Of a stretch of 64,000 nt of DNA, positions 10,011 through 24,395 are shown piece by piece. The position numbers were made by a program, and so were the translations under genes. This DNA comes from Clitopilus passeckerianus (Eukaryota > Basidiomycota > Agaricomycetes > Agaricales > Entolomataceae), in the NCBI GenBank assembly GCA_944990035.1, contig CALYLX010000080.1:434001-498000 (forward strand). Direction: 5' to 3'. The notes under the pieces are model-generated. The model was not told the origin of the DNA, made no database searches, and was given only the letters and a program-made list of their open reading frames with translations. The stretch's first letter is position 1, and every line of letters begins with the position of its first letter.

Positions 10011-11743
10011 ATCAGACATCCTACCCAGCTGTCGTCGGCTGCTTGTGCGAAGAATCCCACTATAGCAGGAGAGTCGGAGTTTTGGGCATAGAAGCATATG
10101 AATAGGACCCGAGGCTTGATGTCGAGAAGACCTGACCCCACCGACGGTGGACTACTAAGATGACTTGACAGAAACCCCGCATCAGAGTCTCGTCGCAAGA
10201 CGGATTGGGTCACCGATCACCTTCCCTCCGCGATCTATTTTTGCATGTACATGTCAGAAAATTGGGATAAAGCCTACAACGGTGTCTGAGTTGGGTCACC
10301 AGGATGTAAGAAGAGCCGACAAACCAGCGACTATGTTCTGCATCATGTGTCCTTCATGGTGCTCGCCAACGACCACATGAACCTCGTAGTGGATCCCTTC
10401 CAGGCTATTGCCATTTAACTCTCCTTCTTTGGCGGAGGCACGGTTACTGAAAGCTACAAAAGGCCTCAGCAAACATCCCGGAGAGAATGGAAACGACTAA
10501 ACTTACTTTCCGAATCGTGTACCTTCTACCTTCGCGAACGGATAATAAACATTGTCCGAGATCTCCCTTTGTGCATTCTTAGGTACCGTATTGTAGGGAG
10601 AGTTCGTATCAGGGAACAATCGAACGTCTAGTAGGAGCTTAGCCAGGGATACCAGAGGTGATGAGGGGAGGCGACATTTTGTCCACCGGCAGTGGACGTT
10701 GTAACTCGTTATTTTGAAGAGAGCACGAATCCTCGAGGCCATCAAACGGAATAATTTTTGAGTCAAAGCCTACAAGCTACCTGTATTGGGCTGGTGCCTT
10801 CCTCCGTGCACAGAAGTCCTCTGAATTGCCAAACAGAGGCCGAGAGGTGAGAGGACACAGAGTGGTAGGCCCCTGCCAGCAGGAAAGAGCCGCAGGAGAA
10901 GATTTGAGAAGATTGCTCCTACCAGAGAACTGTAGGACCCAATGCACCCCAGTGTTGTTTGATCATGTCAGGTGAAGGCACCCAAGCACCACCAGGTCGG
11001 TCATTGCAGGCTGCTTGAACCACTTGGAGATTTTATGGCTCCGTTTTATATGGTGGAGTATCGTCTGTAAAGTGTGTTAAGGTGCTGGTTGGGTGCTTGC
11101 ACAGAGGGGCTCTGGCGTTCGGGTTGGGTGTTGGTGGTTCACATAAGAGAAGCATTCAAGGTTAGCTCCGCCATCACTACATATCGTAACTAGCAGCATT
11201 AACATGCATGTAAGTCTCTCCGACGTGCTACAATAGTTTTCCCTGTCACTTCATCTATACCGAACCTTGCGATACTAAACCGATGAATGCCGAAACTCTA
11301 TGTGTGCGTTCACGATTTCGCCGCTCTGAGTGACAGGCCAACCCTTGAAGAGCAGAATTATGAAGACAGCCACAGGGTAAAAAATGGACCATGAACGATA
11401 TCACAGGAGTTACAGGCCCCGGTATAGGTGATTCTGCAGCTGCATAATAAGTGAGAATTCCCCTGTCAGTGCATAAATGACAACTCAAACTAGTGGGGGA
11501 GTGGAGATGACTCCGTGGGCCAGATTCACTGTTCTTGCTAAAAGAGCGCCTCCATGCAGGAATTAAGAGCAATCTTCTTAGCCTGAGGAAGGTCGAAGCC
11601 GCTTGGGCTCAGATGAACCCATAATCCATAGACTCCCAAAAACGCGGATAACGAACTAGTCAATTGGACATTATTGTACATAACATACATGGCTCTAGAG
11701 AATATCCAGAGAAGGCGTTATATCTAATCGTAGGCTATGTTAT
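10011..11743. other. Long spacer with possible coding remnant
   Basis: On the minus strand about 10270-10770 there is a stretch that reads like coding sequence: LVSLAKLLLDVRLFPDTNSP, then DNVYYPFAKVEGTRFG, a plausible intron (10444-10505), then GELNGNSLEGIHYEVHVVVG. I recognise no family and find no start, so it may be a gene remnant. The rest (10780-11740) shows nothing recognisable. Confidence 0.3.
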
Positions 11744-14138
11744 CTAGTGGCCTGTGCCCTTCTCGAATACCGTTATTGACTCGACTTCATCAAAGTTGTA
11801 CAAAGGCTCCAGCTTCGCGTCCTTCTGGAAGAATATCCATCTCTTAATCCAGTAAGGCAGGAAGGTCTTGAGCTGGTAGGATACATGTCTGCTTGTGGGC
11901 ACAGCGAAGACGTAGTCGAGTTCTTCGAGAGTACGTTGCTTGGTTTCTGTAGAAGGTAGATGTCAAAATCGTCTTCAGGTATTGTTTACACAATTTGACT
12001 TACCCGGCATCAAGAAGAAAATCATGACGAGGGCAACAACGTTCAAAGCAGCGTAGAATCCGAAAGCTAGAGGAGACATTTAGCCAATGGTCGTATATCG
12101 AAGTCCAAACCAGACGTACCGCCCTGAGCTGTGAATGCAGCCAAGATACGAGGGAAGGAAATAGACAATACGGAAGCCCAGAACAAGCAGGTAGCCACTG
12201 CCCAAGACCTATCACGTACTTGTCAGCGATAACGACAGAATAATAGAAAGTAACTTGACTTACATTCCCATCTCACGATGAGTAAGGGGGAACACCTCTG
12301 CAGAGTAGGTGAAAGGTACAGGTCCCTCTCCTGGGGAGTAGAAGGCAGCGAACAAGAAGACGAAAAGGGCAATGCAAGGGATGCGGGCGCCATTGTCTTT
12401 TGGAATCCAGAATGAGAACCCGGCAGCGAGCAAGGTCCAGGCCATGTTGGGGAAGGTGAAGAGCAGGAGATTGCGACGTCCAAAGGTATCGATGGTCTGT
12501 GGGTAACAGTTAGCCTGAGACAACGACGATAAAGAAGACGCGAAAAACATACCCATACGGCGGGGAAGGCGAAGAGCCAGTTGACCATACCATAGCCCCA
12601 CGAAGCCAGTAGTGCCTGCTTAGTTGTGTATCCGGCCTCGACGAAGATCGTGGAGGAATAGAAGGCGATGATGTTGATGCCGCACATCTGCTGGGCAATC
12701 ATGACGACGAAGGATGCAAGAGTGGCACGGCGGATGCGGGGTACGGTGAAGAGCTCAAAGAAGCGGGAGATGTAGCTGCTTCCCTTGAGGACTGCGAATT
12801 CTTCGGAGAGTTGGCGGTGGACATAGTACAAATCACGGGCTGCTTGTAATTCCGTATTGCGGAGGCGCTTGAAGGAGTTCCAGGCTTCACGATAGCGGCC
12901 CTTCTTCATCAACCAACGGGGTGACTCTATAGAAACGTTTAGACCAACAGATCACCAGATACAATTTGCATGTTTACCTGGGCAGAAGTAGATCAAAGCG
13001 GTGAGAGGAATAGCAGGAATGAAAGCAGATCCCAATTGGAGACGCCAGGCAATGGGGCCGACTTGGAACAAGATCAGGTTCGCAGTGAAGCCCAACATGA
13101 TGCCGAATGCCGTCCAAAGCTGCCATGACATGACGAGACCTCCACGAATGTTAGCGGGGGTATTTTCAGCGGCGAACACTGGGGATGTCGTTGCCTTAGG
13201 ACCCATTCCTAAGCCTAAGAGCAGACGGCAGATCTGGAAGGGATTTAGACAGCTGCGACATGAATGAAACGAGTCAACGACGTACGAAAAGTTGGGGCCA
13301 TGTTTGACAGAATCCTTGACCGAGGACACTGAAGATGCAGAAGATGCCGCAGAAGAAGAGAGTTCCACGGCGACCAAGGTAGTGATTGAGCGGATCGGTC
13401 AACCAGCAGCCGACGAGTGAGGATGCAATGTAAGGTCTGAAGACATGAACCAAGTCAGTGGACGAAGTTTCGAAAGCAGAGTGAGGCTCACCCCGAGTTG
13501 ATGGTACCAACAATCCACTGGTTACGGACAGAGTTGGGATCGCTATCGGAAGGGTCGATACCAAATTCCACGGGGAAGGACAAGTTGGCGCCATTAGATC
13601 CCGTCTGATCCCATCCTCTGAAACCATGCTCAGCATCCGAATACTATCGGTGATTACGGGAATCTTACTGGACGGCAGCGGCGAGACTGCAGACGATCAC
13701 AGTCATATATAGAGCGAAAGGTTGTTTCCACTTGTCTGGAAATGAAGTCAATATCTGGACAGTTGACTAAGACTAATTGGACACTTACGTGTGGTCTCCC
13801 GACGGATAGCCTCGAGATCGTTCTCATCGAGCTCAGTCATCGTCTCAAATTCCTTCGGATTCTGAGCCAGCAGAGCACCCTTCTTGAGAAGGTCCTCGAT
13901 ATCTTCCATGTCTTTCTCGCGGGCAAACTGCTCTACTTGTCGCAGAAGCTTGTCCTTAGGGATCCCGTGTAAAGGATTCTGGATCCTGAATATCACATAC
14001 ACATGAGCTATCATAGGTATGTATAGTCACTACGAAAGCTTACCTTGCCTGAACATTGTTAGCCAAGTCAAGCTTCCTCTGGTCTTCGAGATGTTCAGCA
14101 GAGTAATCCTTCTCGAGAGAAGTTTTCTCGGAAGACAT
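11744..14138 (-). CDS. Sugar-porter family MFS transporter, copy 2
   Basis: Plasma-membrane proton-coupled uptake of a hexose or polyol is the likely role. The start [13 protein letters not shown] is at 14136-14138, supported by the same start in copy 3. Exons join to about 540 residues with the expected 12-helix architecture. Visible features are a cytosolic N-terminus ([20 protein letters not shown]), [15 protein letters not shown] after helix 1, the RG-box [35 protein letters not shown], the central [24 protein letters not shown] in helix 7, [25 protein letters not shown] in helix 10, and an ETKxRTLEELD-type motif before the C-terminal tail. It resembles fungal proteins annotated as myo-inositol or hexose transporters. 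All exon junctions checked are in frame, so it looks functional. Substrate unknown. Confidence 0.93.
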
Positions 14139-14612
14139 GTTTCAGGGTGTTGCTCTGGGGGAAAGAGATGCAAACGCTCGAGTTTCTTTCCAGTCTAATG
14201 GTAGGTCTTATATAGCCTCGTTCATCGTCAGGCACGATACCGACAGTCCAGGCGGACGTGGTGTCTGTAACATCTGCGTTCTTCGCAAGAAGATTCATCA
14301 GCTTCTTTTTACCCTTCGTTACCCAGAATAGTGTCGGGCCCCCGACTGCCGATACTCATGTTTCATGAACCAAGCGGCGCGAAGGATTCATTCCACTAAC
14401 AACGTCCCACATTGACGAGCCTAATGGAACAGCTCTGCAATGTATGACAGCGACTAGACCTATTTTGGACGACGAGAGACCCTAGGTTTTAGACGTTTAA
14501 CCTCGTTGCTTGCGTCAGTTGTCGACATCTTGAAAGTCGCCATGCTTGAGTTTAGGCTCATGTCGGCTACCTCCAGGCCAGAATGCCGGGGTGCAACGCA
14601 TGGGTGTGGAGG
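14139..14612. repeat. Promoter region duplicated with copy 2
   Basis: Homologous to 9544-10010 (upstream of pseudogene copy 1). Shared blocks extend to about 14612, after which the two upstream regions are unrelated. This marks one edge of the segmental duplication. Confidence 0.75.
14207..14214 (-). promoter_or_regulatory. TATA box of sugar-porter copy 2
   Basis: TATATAAG on the minus strand, about 70 bases before the start codon at 14138. It is absent from the homologous promoter of the pseudogene. Confidence 0.5.
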
Positions 14613-15073
14613 TGTGGGGATGGTCGGAAGCGGGCCCCGGATACCACGTGTCGACTGGATGCCCTAAATGGGGAACACCACTACCCCGTTTGCTGCCTTC
14701 CAGAACGATTATGACGCTCATTCGAACAATGCTTTGAACCAAGATATCGGGATGAGGAATGATACATCGATAACCACCAAGTACCAGGCAGTTTTGCGCC
14801 GTTAGCCCGCTCTTGATCGGTCCGACTCGCAAATTTTACCTTGATTTTAAGTTGATTATACCTGTCAAGTTGTAAACGGGAGCATTGTATGTATTGCTGG
14901 CTGCAAGGAGGTAAAAAGTTAATTTGAATATCATCTGGGGTCGTAAAAACACACTATATACAAATACATATAACAACAGTCTCGTCGGAAGAATTTGTTG
15001 GGGGCAATATTAATGTAAATAAAGAATTCGTAAACACCGGGCTTCAAGAATCAAGCTTCACGTATAGTTCCGT
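14613..15073. other. Intergenic, nothing recognised
   Basis: Lies between the copy 2 promoter block and the copy 3 stop codon. Mixed sequence, AT-rich toward 14900-15050. Confidence 0.5.
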
Positions 15074-17407
15074 CTAGTGACCAACACCCTTCTCAAAGAC
15101 AGTGATCGACTCGACTTCATCGAAGTTGTATAGAGGCTCAAGCTTGGTGTCCTTGCGCATGAACACCCACTTTTTAATCCAGTAGGGGAGGAACGTGTTC
15201 AGCATGTAACCAGCGTGCTTGTTGGTAGGCACAGCGAAGACGTAGTCCAGCTCCTCGAGGGTTCTTTGCTTGGTTTCTAATAATAACCGAGAGCCAGTAA
15301 GTCATCGCCACATTCCGATCTAATTTTGGATTTAACAGAAAAGGCAACTTACCGGGCACTAGGAAGAAGATCATGACAAATGCTACGACATTCAAAGCGG
15401 CGTAGAAACCGAAGGCTGGAATGAAGTCATGTTAGATGCTTATCTCGGGCGATTTCAAGTAGACGCATACCTCCTTGAGGTGTGAAAACCGCTAGAATAC
15501 GGGGGAAGGAGATGGAAAGGACGGATGCCCAGAAGAGATTCGTTGCGACGGCCCAAGACATACCCATCTCACGATGAGTGATGGGGAAAACTTCGGCGGA
15601 GTAGGTGAATGGAACAGGCCCTTCTCCGGGAGAGTAGAAGGCAGCGAAAATGAAGACGAAGAGGGCAATGCAAGGGATGCGGGCACCGTTATCCGATGGA
15701 ATCCAGAAGCAGAAACCGGCGGCAAGAAGGCTCCAGGCCATGTTGGGGAACGTAAAGAGTAGGAGATTGCGGCGGCCGAAAGTATCGATCGTCTGTGAAA
15801 GGTATACTTAGATGTGTAATATGCAAGAGTGGGAGAGCCATACCCAGACAGCAGGGAATGCGAAGAGCCAGTTGACCATACCATAGCCCCAAGACGCAAG
15901 TAGTGCCTGCTTAGTCGTGTATCCAGCCTGGACGAAGATTGTGGAGGAATAAAAGGCAATAATGTTGATGCCACACATCTGTTGGGCAATCATGACGACG
16001 AAGGATGCAAGAGTGGCACGGCGGATGCGGGGAATGGTGAACAACTCCAAGAAACGCCTGAAGTAATTTCGGCCTTGGAGGACGGCAAGTTCTTCGCGGA
16101 GCTGGCGATGAACATAATAGAGATCGCGGGCGGCTTGCAATTCCGTGTTTCGCAGACGCTTGAACGATGTGAAAGCGTCGTTGTATCGGCCTTTCTTCAT
16201 CAACCAACGAGGCGACTCTAAAAGCTAGGATCAGTACTGAGGTTGACAGAAATGTCCCAGGGCTTACCAGGGCAGAAGTAGATCAGAGCGGTCAAAGGGA
16301 TTGCGGGAATGAAAGCCGAAGCAATCTGCAAACGCCATGCATTGTTACCAACTTGGAAAAGAATCAGGTTGGCACTATAACCAAGCAAGAGTCCGAATGC
16401 GACCCAGAGCTGCCAACACATGACCAGACCACCACGAATATTTGCTGGTGTATTCTCAGCAGCGAATACAGGAGATGTCGTTGCTTTGGGTCCCATTCCG
16501 AGGCCGAGGAGCAAACGGCAGATGAATAGTTGCGGCCATGTCTGGGCGAAGCCTTGGCCAAGTACTGAAAAGATACAGAAGATGCCGCAGAAAAAGAGGG
16601 TTCCCCGACGTCCAAGGAAATGATTGAGTGGATCAGTCAACCAGCAGCCGACAAGGCATGACGCAATGTAAGGCCTTATATGGATGTCAGTATTGGGGTT
16701 CACGGAATTTCGAAGGGAAAGCACCGGCGGACGGCATGGACTCACCCAGCGTTGATGGTACCAACAATCCATTGGTTTCTCTCGGCATTAGGGTCTGTTG
16801 GAGCCTCGTTGATGTTGAATTCAATGGGGAAAGATAAGTTGGCGCCGTTGGATCCAGTCTGATCCCATCCCCTATATGGTGGGGTTAGTTCATTTACGGG
16901 GACGAATAGGAGTGGAGTACGTACTGAACGGCAGCTGCCAAACTGCAGACGACGACGGTCATGTACAAGGCGAATGGTTGATTCCAGCGATCTGTTTTCC
17001 TAATGAGTTCTTACAAATCTAGCGAGTGAAGGTACTTGAACGCACGAGTTGTTTCACGACGGATGGCTTCTTTATCCGCCTCATCGAGTTCTGGCATCTC
17101 CTCAAAAGTTTTAGGGCTCTGGGCAAGGATGGCAGCCTTCTTGAACAGGTCGACTCTGTCTTCCATGTCCTTTTCCCTCACGAACTGCTCTACTTGAGCG
17201 AGCAGCTTGGCACGGGGGATACCGTACAGAGGGTTCTGGATTCTATACAGAGTGTTGTGCGTAAGCCTCTCCTCCATCCAGCACCGAAGACGACTTGGCG
17301 TACCGTGCTTGTACATTGTTGGCGAGGTCAATGTGTCGTTGTTCCTCGACGTCAGTGTCGAAGTTAGTCTCGCTGTTTTTTTCACTGGAATGTTTCTCGG
17401 CTGACAT
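15074..17407 (-). CDS. Sugar-porter family MFS transporter, copy 3
   Basis: Paralogue of the gene at 11744-14138 with the same exon layout; likely a hexose or polyol proton symporter in the plasma membrane. The start [19 protein letters not shown] (17405-17407) begins a charged N-terminal tail, followed by [20 protein letters not shown]. The core motifs are all present: [79 protein letters not shown]. The C-terminus is [20 protein letters not shown] (stop 15074-15076). The exon after ETTRA is joined by a 43-base intron. No frameshifts were found. It is more diverged from copies 1 and 2 than they are from each other and has a different promoter, so it is the older duplicate. Confidence 0.93.
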
Positions 17408-19659
17408 TCTTCAGAAAGAACAGGCGGTTCTCAGCCGAACAAGGTGGGGAATCCAAACCTGGAGAAGGTCAGCGTACATCCCTCTAACCTTTATATAGAA
17501 GGGTCCAAGAAGCCCATGCCGATTATTCAGAACCATGCAGTGCCGGAGTCCCCATATTTTGATCTCATTTGGCGGGTGTCACAGAGTTCCAACTGAGCCA
17601 GTGGCGCGGCGAGGTGGGGCCATCAGAAAAAGATTGTGTCTCGTGAGAGTCGAATTGGAGCTTTATCTGACTTTTTGGTGCAGCCCTCACAGCAGTGTGG
17701 CAACGCTAAGGGTTCTACAGCACTCTATGTGTGTTTCAACGACGAATTGAAGCCTTACGAAGGTCGAATAGGTGTGAGTCAACCTAGGATGCGAAGAGGC
17801 GAAATTTGGGCGAAATGGGGTTGAACAGAACGCGTTTTGATCTATGAAGGCTAAAACGGGGCTTCGTGCCGAGCAACCCTCCGCATCCTCTATATTTCTC
17901 TCTCAGACTATGTACTAACCCTCGGCCTGAGTCCATCAGCGCAACCATACAGTCGCTTAAACTTGTTGTGACAGCGTCAGTCGTATTCGTAAAATTTTGT
18001 GTGTTCGCACCACAGTTTTCTCCAAGCTTCTCAAAGATGATGAGCCAAAATTATCATTCGAGACTACTCTTGAGACATACGTCAATAATGTGCGTTCGAC
18101 CTTTGAGCTCTAGTTATTTAAAGCCGCCTTACTGGCCAACTTCAGCCGATGTGGTATGGGTGAAAGGATCTGTTACGACGAGTTCAACTGAGCCGCATCA
18201 TGTGGCATGCCGTTTACTCTTCTACTCCGATGGATGCGTTCCCCCGCTCTCGCAAACGAACTCGAATGTATTGTATTTGTGTATTGTTCCTGTCGGCTGA
18301 GCGCAAAGTATTCCGGGCCACCTACGACTCGGAGGGATATTTTGGTTCCAGGTCCAGTCCGTGGATGGATTCAGAGCCTTAACCTGGTCAATTGACTTCA
18401 TGGGCTGGGAGAAGTTTTCGAAAATTCCAGCCCAAGATCTATTCATGGTCCGTGGTTTTGAGAGGCGCATCTGGGCCTTTATTGATTGTTGCAGAGTAGG
18501 ACGCACAAGAAGCAGCAAGAAGCACTCGCTTATCCTTGGCCATGGGAGTGCGAGAATTAGACTGTTTATTTGATTGGTGGGTCTCGATTAACATTGGATA
18601 TCCATGTGATCGTTGAATGACAAGTGAGCTCTTAACTCAACATTAAGAAGAGTCAGATGGTGCTGGACTGATGTGCAAGGATGTGCAACTATCGAGGCGC
18701 CTGGCCCTGCGAAAATGGGCACAAGATGCAGTCGCCTTGAGAATTGATACAAGCCCTCTATGGAGGCCACAGTTCTGAGTTCTCTTGGTCCATTCTGGCT
18801 TGAGCTCGACTAGTTTTCCGTAGATGTGTTGCGACAAGCATCCTTTCAGCAGCGGGGGATCGCATATGCTTTGGTGAGACCAGCAAGTTTCACTAGCCAT
18901 TCCATGATTAGATTTCTGACGCGATCATAGAAGGAAAGGTGTTGGTATCCGAGCTCTAGGCTACGGTCACGGCCTGAGCCATGCGGGAGAATTCGCTGGA
19001 AGTAATCGGAAGCAGTTACCAGACGTTCAAGCCGAAACGGACGGATGACCCTTGTCCTCCCTTGTCGGGACCGTTAGGTGGGGTAAGCCGGGGAAGCAGC
19101 CAATAAAGCCTGGAGTCAGACGTATCCCCGCGAGAGATCAAAGCAGAGTGTTTAACAGCAGCGTAAGCCTGCAGAGGCAACCTGACAGCTTTGAGAATGT
19201 CGCCACTGAAAATGCCCTGGAGATTTATACCCCGCCTTTGACACTTTAGCATGTAAATACCCGCAGCATGCTCTTCGGATGAAAGAGGGGTCAACACGGA
19301 GAATCAACAGCAGATGTATTAGAGTCACGTCGGGGGTAGCTGTGAGGAAGCCTGGGTCTGGAGGGCCTTCATGCCGGGAAAGAAAACGCTTTTCTGCTGT
19401 CTTTGGGCACAGTGGTGGCAGCAGAGCAAGAGTGATACTGCGCCCCATCAAGAACACGAATGAAATTGGGATATACGGCACTCGCAGATACAATGAATAG
19501 CTCGCAGATGGCGGGTGATATGTAAAATTTTCGTCTTCTTTCGCGTTGTCAATGCACTCTTCATAGCAGTGCATTAGGCAGTGACTCTAACAGGATACAA
19601 GATAGTGTACACCAAGAAAATCGCCCTCAATCAGCAACACTCCTGGGCAGTAATACCGC
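17408..19659. other. Long intergenic region, 2.2 kb
   Basis: Contains the copy 3 promoter at its left end. I find no convincing gene, transposon ends or repeats; open frames of up to about 140 codons have no domain features. It is the largest unexplained gap outside the transposon nest. Confidence 0.45.
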
Positions 19660-22491
<2,832 letters not shown>

Positions 22492-23185
22492 TGTGGTTGG
22501 TAATGAGGTGATGGTTGTGGACAACGTTATCCGCGTTCTGCACGGCCTACAGTTCGAAATTCGAAATTTTGGAAATTGGAGTCACGTGATGGCTTTGACC
22601 AATGGCACTGAAGGTCCCAGTCCCGTTGACTCTTAACCACAACCAATGCCGTTTGGATTCCTATTCGATGTCGAAATCCCTTCCTTTTGGCGCGCTATTC
22701 AATAGGATCTACAATGTCGTCTATTCATCGTTGAAATTTATTGTTTGCCATTGAGCTTACAGGCAATTTCGAGGCAATTTCACAGCCGAGAATTCTGGAA
22801 ACCGTCTGCGATGAATAGTAGAATGTTCAAGCTGCAGAAATAGCCCCAGCGCCATATACCTGACATTAGGACTAGGATCGCCGTCCTTTTGATTCTATTC
22901 AAGCCTGACAGGGGCTTCAGCTCACCAGTTCAGCAGGCTGTTCTATGAATAGCATCGCCTAGCAAAGCGATCAGATTATCATGGCTGCCCGACGAAGCCG
23001 AAACTGAATCTAAGGGTGGCGTAGATGCGTACCACTTTCACCTCCCATATAGCCCGCATGCCGTGAGATGGACTCTTTGAACCCTTCTTGCTTTCCTATC
23101 CCGCCTTTCTCGCTGCGAGTGGCAGGTCCAGAATCTATCACCCTGTTTCCCAGAACCAGAAACGCGTTCCAAGAGCTGTAGAATA
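22492..23185. other. Divergent promoter region, nothing else seen
   Basis: Separates the helicase (-) and the secreted protein gene (+). Both promoters must lie here. Several short repeats of TTCGAAATT around 22550-22575. Confidence 0.5.
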
Positions 23186-24306
23186 ATGTTTTCAAATCAA
23201 TCAAAGGGACTGGTCGCGACTGCTATTGCTTTATGGTCTTTCTTCTGGGTAGCGGTCGCAACAGATCCAACGATAACGCCCTCACCTACCAGTCCTGGCT
23301 CTCCAGATAAAATTAGGGTGCCCCCACCTTTATACGACAGAAAGAACGCGCCAACGTCTTTGTTGGAAAGAGATATTAGCTTGAGTTCGTTGGATCGCCG
23401 CGCGAGTTGCTATCCTCAGGGAAAATGCACTGGAGGGGCTTGCTGTCCCCTGGATGGGACTTGCTGCGATGACGGCAGTAAGTAATGCTCTTTGCATCTC
23501 TTACTTACCAGGAAGGTTAACAAAGGCCCCTGCAGAGGTTTGTTGTCAGCACACCGAGTGGTGTAACGGATATGCGATATGCTGCAACCGATGGGAGATC
23601 GCGTGTACATGTATCTGTTGTTATCCAGGAAATGGTGGATGTTGTGGTAAGTCGTAATGGCCCTGTGGAACACCACGATTCTCAGGACTTCTTGCAGGCA
23701 CTACGCGTCTGGACGTTACAGACAGCAAAATCCAGTATAACGGTCTCGGATGGGATACCGCCGTGTCCAGTTGCTCAGGCACAGGCGCAACGTCCAAGGT
23801 CACTACCCAGCAGGACACATCGGTTGTGTATACGTTCAGAGGTGCGTTAACGATGTTCATGCAAGCAATTTCCTTTAGCTGACCTTCAACATTATAGGTA
23901 CTGGAGTGATCATCAATGCAGCACGTAGTCGATACACCGTCTCGTTCTTAGGACAACAGCCATACATAACCGAGAGGAACACCACAACCAATTGCGACAT
24001 TGGGTTCTCCCGCGTTGGACTGCCGTGCCAGGAGTATACTATCACTCTTTATCCAGACACAAGGCAGGGTCAATTTGAGCTATCTGGAATCAGGTATGAG
24101 CCGTTCTATCCTTTGTCAAGCCAATCCCTCATCACGCCTTCAGTATCATTGGGGCCACGCAATGCCTAGTGAGGAGCTCGACGACATCATCCAGCAGCAC
24201 GCACAGTTCGACGCCTACACAAGGTTCAAGTGCTCGTGAGATGCCTGGACTCGGCTTGGGAAGCTGGATAGCATCGGTTGTATTGGGCCTTTTGTTGAAT
24301 GTATAA
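23186..24306 (+). CDS. Secreted Cys-rich protein, C-terminal anchor
   Basis: Four exons join in frame with good splice sites, introns starting at GTAAGTAATG (23478), GTAAGTCG (23644), GTGCGTTA (about 23840) and GTATGAGCC (about 24093). The N-terminus has a signal peptide (LVATAIALWSFFWVAVA). A Pro/Thr-rich stretch follows, then a Cys-rich block (GKCTGGACCPLDGTCC, CCQHTEWCNGYAICC, CTCICCYPGNGGCC). Next is a domain of the beta-sandwich type common in mushroom membrane proteins (LDVTDSKIQYNGLGW, VIINAARSRYTVSF, EYTITLYPDTRQGQFEL). A Ser/Thr-rich spacer precedes a hydrophobic end (SWIASVVLGLLLNV, stop 24304-24306), which looks like a GPI-anchor signal. Likely a cell-wall or plasma-membrane surface protein; function unknown. 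Confidence 0.75.
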
Positions 24307-24395
24307 GTACCATCTGTCCAATAGCCGTATGATACCCAATTTTATATCTACAGTAATAGTCGGGTACCACCTCCCAATCAAATTCATGAGAACTA

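Noticed and set aside
19016..19574. Overlapping open frames on both strands
   Set aside because: No protein-like features and no splicing pattern; chance frames in GC-rich DNA.
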